DNA of 64,000 nucleotides from Slackia heliotrinireducens DSM 20476 (GCF_000023885.1 NC_013165.1:3038001-3102000); one strand, 5' to 3'; counted from the first letter of the stretch, positions 34,582-43,507 are shown. Notes: generated from the sequence alone by a model not told the origin. A program made the numbers and translations.

Positions 34582-36987
34582 ATGACCAAGAGCATCGCAC
34601 GTACGGCGCTCACCCGTCGCGGGTTCCTGAAGACCGCTGCCGCCGGCATGGCAGGCGCGGGACTGAGCGGCCTGACCCTGACCGGCTGCGCCGCGACCAC
34701 GCCCGGTGCCGAGGACACATCCGGCGACACGCTGGCCTACACCTACCACAACGAGCACTGCCTGTGCAACTGCATGTTCCAGTGCACCGTGCGCGACGGT
34801 AAGCTGGTGAAGATCCAGCCCCGCCCGAACGAGGACCATCGCTATCAGAACGTGTGCCTGAAGGGTATTTCCGAAATCCAAAACATCTACGGCGAGGCCC
34901 GCATCCAGCAGCCCATGAAGCGCGTGGGCGAGCGCGGCAGCGGCGAGTTCGAGGCCATCAGCTGGGACGAAGCCTTCCAGATGTGCGCGGATGCGTTCAA
35001 GGCCTGCGACGAAACCTACGGCGAAGGCCACATTTGGATGCAATTCTCCACCGAAGCGCAGCAGCGCTTTGCCCCGCTTCTGCCTTCGCTCGTGAAGGCG
35101 CAAACCGGTATCCCGCCGCTGAACGGCTACGACATGGGCCAGGGCAACGGCCAGAACCAGGCATTCGCCTGGAGCGGCATGTTCGCGCAGAACACCATCT
35201 GGGAGTGGCCCATGGCGCGCACCGTCCTGATGGTGAACTGCAACGTGGTCGAAACGGGCATGATGTGGTCCCGCGGCATGCTGGACGCGCAGGAGGCCGG
35301 CACGAAGATCATCGTGGTGGACCCCCGCTTCTCCCCCACGGCCGCCAAAGCCGACGAATGGGTGCCGCTGACTGCCGGCACCGACCCCGCCCTGTTCATG
35401 GGCATGATCCATCACATCCTTGAGAACGACCTGTACGACCGCGAGCACGTGATCGCCCACACCGCCCTTCCGCACCTGATCGACGCCGCAACGGGCACCA
35501 CGGTGGGTACATCCCGCGAGGTCCAGGACCCCGAAACCGGCGAGACCAGCACCGTGGTCGACCCCTACGTGTGGGACGCGAAGTCGAACACGTTCAAGCC
35601 GTACAACCAGGAGGGCGTCGAGCCCGAGCTGGAAGGCACCTTCAAGGTGAACGGCGTCGAGTGCGTGACCCAGTTCACGAAGCTCAAGAACGACTACGCC
35701 GGCTACACCCTGGAGTGGGCCGAAGGCATTACCGGCACGCCGGCCGCACAGATCGCCCAGGTGGCCGAAGAATACGCCAAGGGCCCGTCCATCATCTGCA
35801 ACGGCGTCGGCGGCATCGACAAGTTCCAGGCCTCCGACATCGCGGGCCACTGCTACGCGCTCATCGCCAGCCTCACCGGCAACTACGGCAAGCGCGGCAC
35901 CGGCTTAGGGATCTACTGCTATCACACCAGCCTGTACGAAGCCGCGCTGGGCGGTTGGCCGCTGCCCGAGGAGTACCATGTCACCGCTCCGATGGGCTTC
36001 TACGACGTGGTGCAGAAGTCCGACGACGTGCACGCCGCCATGTTCTTCGGCGACATTCCCACGCAGAAGGCCGCGAACTGGGCTAAGACCGAGGAGTGGC
36101 TGAACTCGCTGGACTTCGTGGCCCTGGCCGACATCTACAAGAGCTCGGTTATGGACTACGTCGATCTGGTGCTGCCCGTATGCTCGAAGCTCGAGTGCCC
36201 CGACAGCGTGGGCGGCGTGAAGAACGCCAACGGCTACATCCTGCAGAACCAGAAGGTGCTGGACCCACTGTTCGAAAGCAAGAGCGACTTCTACATCGAG
36301 CGCGGCATCGCCGAGGCCATGGGCCTGGGCGACCTGATGCCCAAGGACGGCGAGGAATACGCCCGCGCCATTCTGACCAGCGACGACCCGCAAATCGCCG
36401 GCTTCACGCTGGAGAAGCTGACCGAGGCGAACGGCGCCCTGAAGCTGCTGGGCTCCGAAGACGAGCTCGGCCCCGAAGTCGGCTTCGAGTACCACACCCC
36501 CACCGGCAAGCAGGAGCCCTACTACGAGAACATGCTGAAGTGGGGCCAGGCCTTCCCCATGTGGGAAGAGCCCAATGAGACCTACGCGGACAACCCGCTG
36601 CGCGAGAAGTACCCGCTGCAGTTCGGCCAGGCGCGCACCCGCTTCCGCGTGCATTCCGCCTACTCCGGCGCCGGCTGGATCCAGGACCTGTACGAGCCGC
36701 ATATCGAGCTCAACCCCGTTGACGCCGCCGAGCGCGGGCTGTCCGACGGCGACCAGGTGGAGGCCTTCAACGACCGCGGCAGCTTCACCACGAAGCTGCG
36801 CGTGAACAACGCCATCCGCCCGGGCAGCGCGTTCATGGCCGAGAGCACGTACCGCCAGTACATGGACGGCACGATGATGCAGAATGTAACGAACGACCAG
36901 CTCAGCGAGCGCGGCTACGACCTCATCTTCGGCCCCATGATTCCCTACAACGACACCCTCATCGAGATCAAGAAGGTTGGTGCATAA
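34582..36987 (+). CDS. Tat-exported molybdopterin oxidoreductase, operon 3 catalytic subunit
   Basis: An 801-residue paralogue of the operon 2 enzyme. The Tat motif TRRGFLKTAA starts at residue 11 and is followed by a lipobox-like LTGC (Cys36). The [4Fe-4S] site HCLCNCMFQC lies near 57-66 with the distal Cys in NVCLKGI. The cofactor region VDPRFSPTAAKADEW and the C-terminal dinucleotide-binding domain (NDRGSFTTKLRV) are present. AAGGAG precedes the ATG. Divergence from operon 2 is concentrated between the cluster motif and the cofactor region, so substrates probably differ. It is followed directly by ferredoxin and anchor genes. Confidence 0.88.
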   Translation: MTKSIARTALTRRGFLKTAAAGMAGAGLSGLTLTGCAATTPGAEDTSGDTLAYTYHNEHCLCNCMFQCTVRDGKLVKIQPRPNEDHRYQNVCLKGISEIQNIYGEARIQQPMKRVGERGSGEFEAISWDEAFQMCADAFKACDETYGEGHIWMQFSTEAQQRFAPLLPSLVKAQTGIPPLNGYDMGQGNGQNQAFAWSGMFAQNTIWEWPMARTVLMVNCNVVETGMMWSRGMLDAQEAGTKIIVVDPRFSPTAAKADEWVPLTAGTDPALFMGMIHHILENDLYDREHVIAHTALPHLIDAATGTTVGTSREVQDPETGETSTVVDPYVWDAKSNTFKPYNQEGVEPELEGTFKVNGVECVTQFTKLKNDYAGYTLEWAEGITGTPAAQIAQVAEEYAKGPSIICNGVGGIDKFQASDIAGHCYALIASLTGNYGKRGTGLGIYCYHTSLYEAALGGWPLPEEYHVTAPMGFYDVVQKSDDVHAAMFFGDIPTQKAANWAKTEEWLNSLDFVALADIYKSSVMDYVDLVLPVCSKLECPDSVGGVKNANGYILQNQKVLDPLFESKSDFYIERGIAEAMGLGDLMPKDGEEYARAILTSDDPQIAGFTLEKLTEANGALKLLGSEDELGPEVGFEYHTPTGKQEPYYENMLKWGQAFPMWEEPNETYADNPLREKYPLQFGQARTRFRVHSAYSGAGWIQDLYEPHIELNPVDAAERGLSDGDQVEAFNDRGSFTTKLRVNNAIRPGSAFMAESTYRQYMDGTMMQNVTNDQLSERGYDLIFGPMIPYNDTLIEIKKVGA

Positions 36988-36990
36988 CCC

Positions 36991-37608
36991 ATGACGAAGC
37001 TCGCCATTGCCATTGACCTGCATCGTTGCCTCGGCTGCAACACCTGCTCGCTGGCCTGCAAGATGCAGAACAACATCCCCGACGGCATGCTGTGGAACCG
37101 CGTGCTCACCGAGAACTGCGACATCTTCGACGGCGCCGAAGGCACCTACCCGAACCTGAGCCGCACCTACCGCCCCGTGGCCTGCCAGCACTGCACCAAC
37201 GCCGCGTGCAAGCGCGTGTGCCCCACTGGCGCCACCTACCGCGACGAGATGGGCCGCATCGAGATCGACTACGACAAGTGCATCGGCTGCCGCATGTGCA
37301 TGGCAGCCTGCCCGTTCAACGCCCGCACCTTCAACTGGAACGAGCCCGTGCGCTCCACCGGCTTCAGCTACGGCGACGCCCGCGTGCCCGAGCGCCACAA
37401 GGGCGTCATGGAGAAGTGCACGCTGTGCAAAGAGCGCACCGACGAGGGCGAAGAGCCCATGTGCGTGCACTGCTGCCCGGGCGACGCCCGCATCTTCGGC
37501 GACCTGGACGACCCCGATTCGCGCATCTCGCAGCTGCGCCGCAGCTCAACCGCGCACGTTCTGTTGGAAGAAAAGGGCACGCAGCCCCAGGTCTTCTACT
37601 TCAACTAG
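36991..37608 (+). CDS. 4Fe-4S electron-transfer subunit, operon 3
   Basis: A 205-residue DmsB/NrfC-like protein with four cubane motifs: CLGCNTCSLAC (13-23), CQHCTNAACKRVCP, CIGCRMCMAACP, and CTLCKERTDEGEEPMCVHCCP. It starts three bases after the catalytic gene, consistent with coupled translation. Same length as its operon 2 paralogue. Confidence 0.93.
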   Translation: MTKLAIAIDLHRCLGCNTCSLACKMQNNIPDGMLWNRVLTENCDIFDGAEGTYPNLSRTYRPVACQHCTNAACKRVCPTGATYRDEMGRIEIDYDKCIGCRMCMAACPFNARTFNWNEPVRSTGFSYGDARVPERHKGVMEKCTLCKERTDEGEEPMCVHCCPGDARIFGDLDDPDSRISQLRRSSTAHVLLEEKGTQPQVFYFN

Positions 37609-37620
37609 GAAGGGTGCATC

Positions 37621-38787
37621 ATGGCTAAACTTATGAAAAACCCGCTGGTCATTGGACTGGCTGCCATTGTCCTCATCGGCTTCGGCATGTATGTGTACCA
37701 GCTGGCGAACGGCCTGGGTGTCACCGGCATGAACAACTCCACCAGCTGGGGCGCGTACCTGACCTGCTTCATGTTCTTCGTGGGCCTGTCCGCGGGCGGT
37801 CTGATCGTGGCCAGCTCCGCCAGCATCTTCCACGTTGAGAAGTACAAGGCCGTGGCGCTGCCCGCCGTCATCTGCTCGCTGGTGTGCATCTGCGCCGCAG
37901 GTCTGTGCGTGCTCATCGACCTGGGCGGCATCCAGCGCATCTGGCGCATGTTCACGGGTATGAACTTCCTCAGCCCCCTGGCATGGGACGTGTGCGTGAT
38001 CACCATCTATATCATCATCAACCTGTTCTACCTGTACTTTATGTGCTCGAAGAAGGCCGATCCTGCAAAGGTTTCCATCGTGTCGCGCTTCGCCTTGCCC
38101 GTGGCTATCCTGGTGCACAGCGTCACCGCTTGGGTGTTCGGCATGGAGATTGCCCGCGAGGCCTGGCACACCGCCATCCTGGCCCCCATCTTCGTGGCGT
38201 CCGCCCTTGACTCCGGCCTGGCGCTGCTGCTGTTGGCCCTGTTCGCGCTGCGTGTCCGCGGCATCTTCCACACTGCCGACGAGCTGATCACCAGCCTGGC
38301 CGGCCTGCTGTGCGCCTGCGTGTCCGTGGACTTCTACTTCATCTTCTGCGAGATCCTGACCACGGCCTACAACGGCACCGAGGGCGGCATGGCGGTCATC
38401 AACACGCTGCTCTTCGGCGGCACGGCCCCCTTCTTCTGGTTCGAGATCGTGTGCGGCTTAGGTGTTCCCTTCATCATCCTGGTGTTCGCGAAGAACCGTC
38501 GCAACATGAAGCTGGTCGGCATCGCAAGCGCCCTGATTGTGGCCGGCGTCTTCTGCAAGCGCTGCTGGCTCATGTTCACCGGCTTCGCCACGCCGAACAT
38601 CGTGGGCGCCAACGGCATTACGCTGGGCACCACGGCGGCCCAGACCGGCGGCGCGGCCAACATGTGGTCGGTGCTGGGCACCTACATGCCCACCCTGCCC
38701 GAGGTGTGTATCTCGGTGAGCGTGTTCGCCCTGGCAGGCCTTGCGTTCATCGTCCTGTGCCACGCGCTCATCAAGCCGCAAGCCTAA
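37621..38787 (+). CDS. NrfD/PsrC-like membrane anchor, operon 3
   Basis: A 388-residue polytopic membrane protein (about ten helices) paralogous to the operon 2 anchor, with YVYQLANGLGVTGM, GLSAGGLIVASS and AILVHSVTAWVFGMEIAREAWHT. GGAAGGG precedes the ATG. It is expected to link the quinone pool to the ferredoxin subunit. A terminator follows 42 nt after the stop codon. Confidence 0.92.
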   Translation: MAKLMKNPLVIGLAAIVLIGFGMYVYQLANGLGVTGMNNSTSWGAYLTCFMFFVGLSAGGLIVASSASIFHVEKYKAVALPAVICSLVCICAAGLCVLIDLGGIQRIWRMFTGMNFLSPLAWDVCVITIYIIINLFYLYFMCSKKADPAKVSIVSRFALPVAILVHSVTAWVFGMEIAREAWHTAILAPIFVASALDSGLALLLLALFALRVRGIFHTADELITSLAGLLCACVSVDFYFIFCEILTTAYNGTEGGMAVINTLLFGGTAPFFWFEIVCGLGVPFIILVFAKNRRNMKLVGIASALIVAGVFCKRCWLMFTGFATPNIVGANGITLGTTAAQTGGAANMWSVLGTYMPTLPEVCISVSVFALAGLAFIVLCHALIKPQA

Positions 38788-38829
38788 CTACCGCAGCAAT
38801 CCAACCAGATTGATTTGCCACAAAGCGAA

Positions 38830-38862
38830 GGAGCGGCCCGGGGGCTTTCCCGGGCCGCTCCT
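38830..38862 (+). terminator. Operon 3 terminator
   Basis: GGAGCGGCCCGGG and CCCGGGCCGCTCC form a 13-bp stem with a short loop, followed by TCTGTATT. Confidence 0.75.
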
Positions 38863-38881
38863 CTGTATTACAATTGCTTCA

Positions 38882-38963
38882 AAAAAGTGCGGAAATCTGC
38901 AATTTTGACTTGATAAAAAGTGCGGAAATCGGTAAATTCTGCTCATTAAAAAGTGCGGAAATC
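38882..38963 (+). repeat. Three direct repeats with exact 33-bp period
   Basis: AAAAAGTGCGGAAATC occurs perfectly at 38882-38897, 38915-38930 and 38948-38963, with two 17-bp AT-rich spacers that differ from each other. The last copy ends 13 bp before the start codon of the ATPase gene. Same-face spacing (about three helical turns) suggests a cooperative protein-binding site, possibly for autoregulation by the encoded protein or for a co-acquired regulator. Confidence 0.8.
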
Positions 38964-38976
38964 GGGGTGAACCTTT

Positions 38977-40305
38977 ATGTTCAGGCGAAAAGTATATGAT
39001 GAACTGGTCAAATGGAAACGCTCGTCTCAGGGACGCACTGCGTTGTTGATTGAAGGCGCCCGCCGCGTGGGCAAATCTACCGTCGTCGAAGAATTTGCCA
39101 AAAACGAGTATCGCAGCTACATCCTCATTGACTTCGCTTTTGCATCGAAACAGGTCCGCGAGCTGTTTGAAGACGTATCCGACCTTGATTATCTGTTCCT
39201 TCAGTTGCAGCTCCAATATGGAGTACGGCTTTTCAATCGCGAGTCGCTCATTGTGTTCGACGAGGTGCAGTTATGCCCGCTCGCCCGTCAAGCTGTAAAG
39301 CGCTTGGTGCAAGACGGCCGATACGACTATGTAGAAACCGGCTCGCTCATCAGTATTAAGCGAAACACGACGGGCATACTCATCCCCAGCGAAGAGCAAA
39401 AGCTGCAGATGCACCCCATGGACTTCGAGGAGTTTCGTTGGGTCTTAGGAGACAATGCCACCATTCCCCTTCTCCGTCAGGCATTCGAGGCACACGCGCA
39501 GTTGGGCGAGCAAACGAATCGCAAGCTCATGCGCGATTTCCGTCTCTATATGCTTGTGGGGGGCATGCCGCAGGCGGTCGACGCGTATCTTTCAACGAAT
39601 AACCTCCAGGAGGTCGACCAGACTAAACGCACTATTATTTCCCTCTACGAAGATGACTTCCACAAAATAGATCCCAGCGGAGCCGTCTCTCGCTTGTTCG
39701 ATGCCATTCCAGCCCAGCTTGCGAAGAAGGCCTCGAGGTATCAGGTGTCCAGCATCTTGGCCAATCGGCAGGCTTCAGATTTAATTGAAGAACTGTCCGA
39801 GCTTCGGGAATCGAAAACCGTCCTGTTCGCCCATCACGTCAGCGATCCCAATGTCGGGATGTCAGCAACCGTAGACCTCGAGAAGTTCAAGTTGTATCTT
39901 GCCGACACGGGGCTGTTCGTGACCCTTATGTTTAAGGACGCAGGTTTTACAGAAAACATCGTCTACGACAGGCTGCTTTCCGATAAGCTGCCGGTCAATT
40001 TGGGCGCGGTATATGAAAACGTTGTAGCCCAGGAGCTGGCCGCTCAGGGAAACGGGCTTTTCTATCATACGTGGGAAAAGGAAGGCGCCCATCGTAACTA
40101 CGAGATTGACTTCGTCCTTTCAAGAGGCAAAAAGATTTGCCCCCTAGAGGTTAAGTCTTCCAGCTACAAGACGCACGCTTCGCTTGACGCGTTTGCGTTG
40201 AAGTACCCCTCGCGCATCGGCGACCAGTATCTCGTATACACAAAGGACCAGCATAAAAGCGGCGCCATCTCCTGCATACCCACCTACATGGCACGATTCA
40301 TCTAA
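38977..40305 (+). CDS. AAA ATPase with DUF4143-like C-terminal domain
   Basis: The 442-residue protein has an N-terminal AAA_14-type ATPase: Walker A GARRVGKST at 27-35, Walker B LIVFDEVQ near 90, and the ETGSLIS sensor. Its C-terminal half is the DUF4143-like region, ending in a PD-(D/E)XK-like stretch (EIDFVLSRGKKICPLEVKSSS). Its base composition is lower in GC than the neighbours, with many A/T-ending codons, which suggests horizontal transfer. The family is widespread, of unknown cellular role, and often present in many copies. GGGGTGA serves as ribosome site. It stands alone between two terminators. Confidence 0.82.
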   Translation: MFRRKVYDELVKWKRSSQGRTALLIEGARRVGKSTVVEEFAKNEYRSYILIDFAFASKQVRELFEDVSDLDYLFLQLQLQYGVRLFNRESLIVFDEVQLCPLARQAVKRLVQDGRYDYVETGSLISIKRNTTGILIPSEEQKLQMHPMDFEEFRWVLGDNATIPLLRQAFEAHAQLGEQTNRKLMRDFRLYMLVGGMPQAVDAYLSTNNLQEVDQTKRTIISLYEDDFHKIDPSGAVSRLFDAIPAQLAKKASRYQVSSILANRQASDLIEELSELRESKTVLFAHHVSDPNVGMSATVDLEKFKLYLADTGLFVTLMFKDAGFTENIVYDRLLSDKLPVNLGAVYENVVAQELAAQGNGLFYHTWEKEGAHRNYEIDFVLSRGKKICPLEVKSSSYKTHASLDAFALKYPSRIGDQYLVYTKDQHKSGAISCIPTYMARFI

Positions 40306-40352
40306 GCCCAAAACGCAAGACGAATGGAGCGTCCAACGCCTTCAAAACAAAA

Positions 40353-40385
40353 CGCGGCCCCGAGCTTTCATCGCTCGGGGCCGCG
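40353..40385. terminator. Terminator after the ATPase gene
   Basis: CGCGGCCCCGAGC and GCTCGGGGCCGCG form a 13-bp stem with loop TTTCATC. On the minus strand TTTTGTTTTG follows, so it may also close the converging acyl-CoA dehydrogenase remnant. Confidence 0.75.
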
Positions 40386-40424
40386 TCGTTCAGCTTACGC
40401 CAGGCCGCGCAGTGCGCTCCTGGC

Positions 40425-40967
40425 CTACTCCTGGGGCTGGTTGTAGCCTTCGTACGCAACGTCGGTCCAATGGACGAAGTCGAGCTGCGTCTCGACCGGC
40501 AGGCCTTCCTTCTGCGCGATGATGTCGAGCAGAAGGAAGGTCGGGTACTCGCCCGGGCCAGCGGCGATAGCGTCGCGCATGTAGCGGGCCACGCAGGCTT
40601 CCTCGGTGACGCCCACGCCGCCCCAGAGCTCGAGCAGCGACTCGATGGTCTTCATGGCCGTCTGGCGGCAGTACACCTTAGCGCCGAAGCACAGGACCGA
40701 GTTGGCGTTGCCCGTGGTCACGTTGTCGATGGCGTTCAGGATCAGACCGCGCATAGCCTCGATGTTGACCTTGGCGTTGGCAACGGCATGGGCCACAGCC
40801 TGGAAGGTGCCCAGCGGCTTGTCCATGCGGGTGCGCTGCATGACGTATTCCTTGGCCATCTCGTACACGCGCTCGGTCATGCCCAGGAAGTTGGCGGCAT
40901 AGGTGATCCAGATGGTGCCGTTCAGGCCGGAAAGGGCGGTCGCGGGAGGCAGCACGTTGGCGGGATC
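40425..40967 (-). pseudogene. Acyl-CoA dehydrogenase, 5'-truncated
   Basis: Only about the last 180 residues remain: the C-terminal helical domain (from the ANVLPP segment, then GTIWITYAANFLGMTERVYE, the QAVAHAVANAKVNIEAMRG helix and LWGGVGVTEEACVARYMRDA). The FAD/substrate-binding N-terminal two thirds (about 200 residues) are missing. Homology stops near 40965, where a fixB fragment begins on the other strand. A family relation to CaiA-like dehydrogenases is suggested by the fix genes alongside. An open frame with GTG at 40955 exists, but the product would not be a functional dehydrogenase. Confidence 0.8.
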
Positions 40968-41173
40968 TGTGCGTGGCCGGCGCTGTCATCAAGCCGAAGG
41001 CCTACTTCGCGCTGGGCATCTCCGGCCAGATGCAGCACATGGTGGGCTGCAACGGCGCCGGCACCGTGGTTGCGGTGAACAAGGACAAGAACGCCCCCGT
41101 GCTCAAACAGTGCGACCTCGGCTTCGCGGGCGACCTCAGGGCCGTCCTGCCCGAGCTGACCGCCGCCCTGTAG
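40967..41173 (+). pseudogene. fixB: Electron-transfer flavoprotein alpha subunit (FixB/EtfA), 5'-truncated
   Basis: The last 67 or so residues of an ETF alpha/FixB protein: VAGAVIKPKAYFALGISGQM, then QHMVGCNGAGTVVAVNKDKN and the terminal PELTAAL. This is the FAD-binding C-terminal domain end (GISG...QHMVG...AINKD type). All of the N-terminal domain is absent, and no fixA gene precedes it. It abuts the truncated acyl-CoA dehydrogenase head to head. A hairpin follows 64 nt after the stop codon. Confidence 0.85.
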
Positions 41174-41237
41174 GCCCGGCGGGCCCTTCCCCACGAATCG
41201 GTTCACACCGTCGTTGGGAAAGGCGCCTTCTTCAGCG

Positions 41238-41271
41238 AACGCCTCGCTGCCAGATCGGCGGCGAGGCGTTT
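41238..41271 (+). terminator. Hairpin after the fixB remnant
   Basis: AACGCCTCGC and GCGAGGCGTT form a 10-bp stem with a 13-nt loop, followed by TCAGG. The remaining gap up to 41547 holds a CTTAAG pair around 41423-41450 and, presumably, the fixC promoter; no gene is seen. Confidence 0.55.
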
Positions 41272-41547
41272 CAGGTCCGAAGAGGTCGATTCGCACCTGG
41301 CAGGAAGGCTGATCATCCTTTTCGGACCATCGGTTTATCGACTTTGGCTTCCGAAGACCTATTGAGCAAAGCCTTGCGGAGCAGCACAATGACCCCAATG
41401 GTTCCGCACGTCGGGACTCCCACTTAAGGACTGATATATGCAACCTTAAGTTGATGGGTTTTCAACCTTTTAGTATGTGGTTGCGCCAGGTCGGCGCGGC
41501 TAGAATGAACGCAACAGAAGACCACTCTTACTCAGAAGGGGGCAAAG

Positions 41548-42867
41548 ATGGCACTAGAAGAGCGCGACTTCGACGTCATCGTGGTCGGGTGCGGATGCGC
41601 CGGCGCGATTGCGGCCTATGTCGCGGCCAAGAAGGGCAAGAGCGTTTTGGTCGTCGAGCGCGGCGAGTATGCCGGCGCCAAGAACATGACCGGCGGGCGC
41701 ATCTACGCGCACAGCCTGCGTGCGGTGTTCGACGAGTACGCCGACGGCGAGGTCGACTGGGACGAGATCCCGTTCGAGCGCAAGATCACGCATGAGCGCA
41801 TCGCGATGATGGACCCCGCGTCCAACATGACCATCGATTACACCAGCGAGAACCTGGGCGAGGCCGGCCAGGAATCCTACTCGGTGCTGCGCGGCGAGTT
41901 CGACCAGTGGCTCATGGGCCTGGTCGAGGAGGGCGGCTGCGAGATCATCCCCGGCATCGCCGTTGAGGCGCTGCTGAAGGACGAGGGCGGCTGCGTCACC
42001 GGCATCCGCGCAGGCGAGGACGAGATCACCGCGCACGTGGTCATCGTGGCCGAAGGGCAGAACAGCCTGCTGGCCGAGCGCTTCCTGGGCGCCCCGCGCC
42101 CCAAGGCCAACCAGATGGCCGTCGGCATCAAGGAGGTCTTCGAGCTGGACGAGAAGACGATCGAGGACCGCTTCCTCACCCCCGAGGGCGAGGGCGCCGC
42201 GATGCTGTTCGTGGGCGACTGCACCCACGGCGTGGTCGGCGGCGGCTTCATGTACGCCAACAAGACCAGCGTGAGCCTGGGCCTGGTCTCGACGATTTCC
42301 GAGATGGAGAAGGCGGACACCACCATCTACCAGGCCATGGAGGATTTCAAGAACCACCCGGCCGTGGCGCCCATCATCCGCGGCGCCGAGATGGTCGAGC
42401 ATTCCGGCCACATGGTGAGCGAGGGCGGCGCCGAGATGGTGTCCGAGCTTGTGCACGACGGCGCACTGGTCGCCGGCGATGCCGCCATGCTGTGCATGAA
42501 CCTGGGCTACATGGTCCGCGGCATGGACCTGGCCGTGGCCTCCGGGCGGTTCGCCGCCGAGGCCGCGTGCGAGGCCATCGACGCCGAGAACGTGAGTCGC
42601 GCAGGCCTTGCCGGCTACAAGACCCGCATGGACGGCTCCTTCGTCATGAAGGACCTGCGCACCTTCGCCAAATGGCCCCACACCATGGAGACGTGGGAGC
42701 GCATGTTCACCGACTACCCCAAGATGGTCGGCGAGATCTTCGATTCGATGTTCGTCGTCGACGGCACGCCGCAGCAGCCGCTGCGCAAGCGCATCATGCC
42801 CATCGTCAAGCAGCGCGGGCTGTTCAAGCTCGCCAAGGAAGTGAAGGGAGCTCTGAGCGCGCTATGA
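41548..42867 (+). CDS. fixC: FixC-like FAD-dependent ETF-quinone oxidoreductase
   Basis: A 439-residue flavoprotein. The N-terminal dinucleotide-binding motif is VIVVGCGCAGAIAAYVAAKKG (from about residue 10), followed by the VVERGEYAGAKNMTGGRIY segment typical of FixC/ETF-QO. A second FAD contact, LVAGDAAMLCMNLGYMVRGMD, lies near 310. With FixX it should pass electrons from an electron-bifurcating FixAB flavoprotein to quinone or another acceptor. AAGGGGG precedes the ATG. The gene overlaps fixX by four bases. Its normal partners are damaged or absent here, so it may be orphaned or served by ETF genes elsewhere. Confidence 0.9.
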   Translation: MALEERDFDVIVVGCGCAGAIAAYVAAKKGKSVLVVERGEYAGAKNMTGGRIYAHSLRAVFDEYADGEVDWDEIPFERKITHERIAMMDPASNMTIDYTSENLGEAGQESYSVLRGEFDQWLMGLVEEGGCEIIPGIAVEALLKDEGGCVTGIRAGEDEITAHVVIVAEGQNSLLAERFLGAPRPKANQMAVGIKEVFELDEKTIEDRFLTPEGEGAAMLFVGDCTHGVVGGGFMYANKTSVSLGLVSTISEMEKADTTIYQAMEDFKNHPAVAPIIRGAEMVEHSGHMVSEGGAEMVSELVHDGALVAGDAAMLCMNLGYMVRGMDLAVASGRFAAEAACEAIDAENVSRAGLAGYKTRMDGSFVMKDLRTFAKWPHTMETWERMFTDYPKMVGEIFDSMFVVDGTPQQPLRKRIMPIVKQRGLFKLAKEVKGALSAL

Positions 42868-43175
42868 TGAAGCTGTCCGAGATCACGGTAAACGTCGACG
42901 AGCTCATCGGCGTTAACAAGTACAACGTGGACGAGGAGAACGCCCATATCGAGCTGTGCGCCGAGGACCTGGACACGCTGCCCGACGACGAGTTCGGCAA
43001 GCTGGTCCGCGTGTGCCCCGCCGCCCTGTACAAGGTGGACGAGGACGGCCATAAGACATTCGACTACGCCGGCTGCCTGGAGTGCGGCACCTGCCGCATC
43101 GCCTGCGAGGGGACCATCGTCTCCAAGTGGGAGCAGCCCGGCCCCACCATGGGAGTGCAGTACCGGTTCGGCTAA
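42864..43175 (+). CDS. fixX: FixX-like ferredoxin
   Basis: The 103-residue ferredoxin-like protein has C-terminal Cys motif CLECGTCRIAC plus an upstream VCPAALY Cys, the arrangement of FixX/ETF-QO iron-sulfur domains. The ending TMGVQYRFG matches the family's GVxYRYG-type terminus. Its ATGATG start overlaps the fixC stop codon, so the two are co-translated. It partners FixC. Confidence 0.92.
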   Translation: MMKLSEITVNVDELIGVNKYNVDEENAHIELCAEDLDTLPDDEFGKLVRVCPAALYKVDEDGHKTFDYAGCLECGTCRIACEGTIVSKWEQPGPTMGVQYRFG

Positions 43176-43192
43176 GAAGAAACGAGCCCATC

Positions 43193-43230
43193 CGGTTGGC
43201 TGGTCCTCATTTCAGGAACCCGCTAAACCC
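43193..43230. repeat. Palindromic 37-bp repeat, copy 1
   Basis: GGTTGGCTGGTCCT faces AGGAACCCGCTAAACC; the right half ATTTCAGGAACCCG recurs exactly at 43580-43593, inside a better-paired second copy (43563-43600). Confidence 0.55.
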
Positions 43231-43270
43231 AAACCGGCAAATAACCGGTTCCGCACAACCAAATGCACGC

Positions 43271-43296
43271 AGCGACCCGCCATGTGGCGGGTCGCT
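43271..43296 (+). terminator. fixCX terminator
   Basis: AGCGACCCGCC and GGCGGGTCGCT form an 11-bp stem with a 4-nt loop, followed by TTGGTCTG. Confidence 0.75.
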
Positions 43297-43312
43297 TTGG
43301 TCTGTGCTGGGG

Positions 43313-43507
43313 TTGGCGTGCATCGCGCGGGCGTTTTGGGCGATTTTTGCACGAGAATTGAAGTTGTGCATTCTATTTCGGGAGCATGCTCCGAATTCGG
43401 GCGTTTCGGTAAATTCCCACCTGGGCAAACGCACCGACGGCAAGCCTTGATTCAAGCAAGGCAATGCACAACTTCGAATCCGGTGCAGATTTCGCAGGAT
43501 TCGCCAA
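43313..43507. repeat. MITE-like palindromic element, copy B
   Basis: About 195 bp starting TTGGCG and ending CGCCAA. The arms converge on GAAGTTGTGCATT (43359-43371) and its complement AATGCACAACTTC (43463-43475), which match copy A at 8252-8433. The interior phrase CCTGGGCAAACGC is shared. No coding capacity; the element fills most of the fixX-radical SAM gap. Confidence 0.65.

Noticed and set aside
38882-38963. The 33-bp-period repeats as a CRISPR array
   Set aside because: Only three 16-bp units with 17-bp spacers, too short for CRISPR, and no cas genes in the window.
40967-41173. A functional short protein from the fixB fragment
   Set aside because: It holds only the last part of the FAD-binding domain and abuts a truncated gene; a remnant is more likely.
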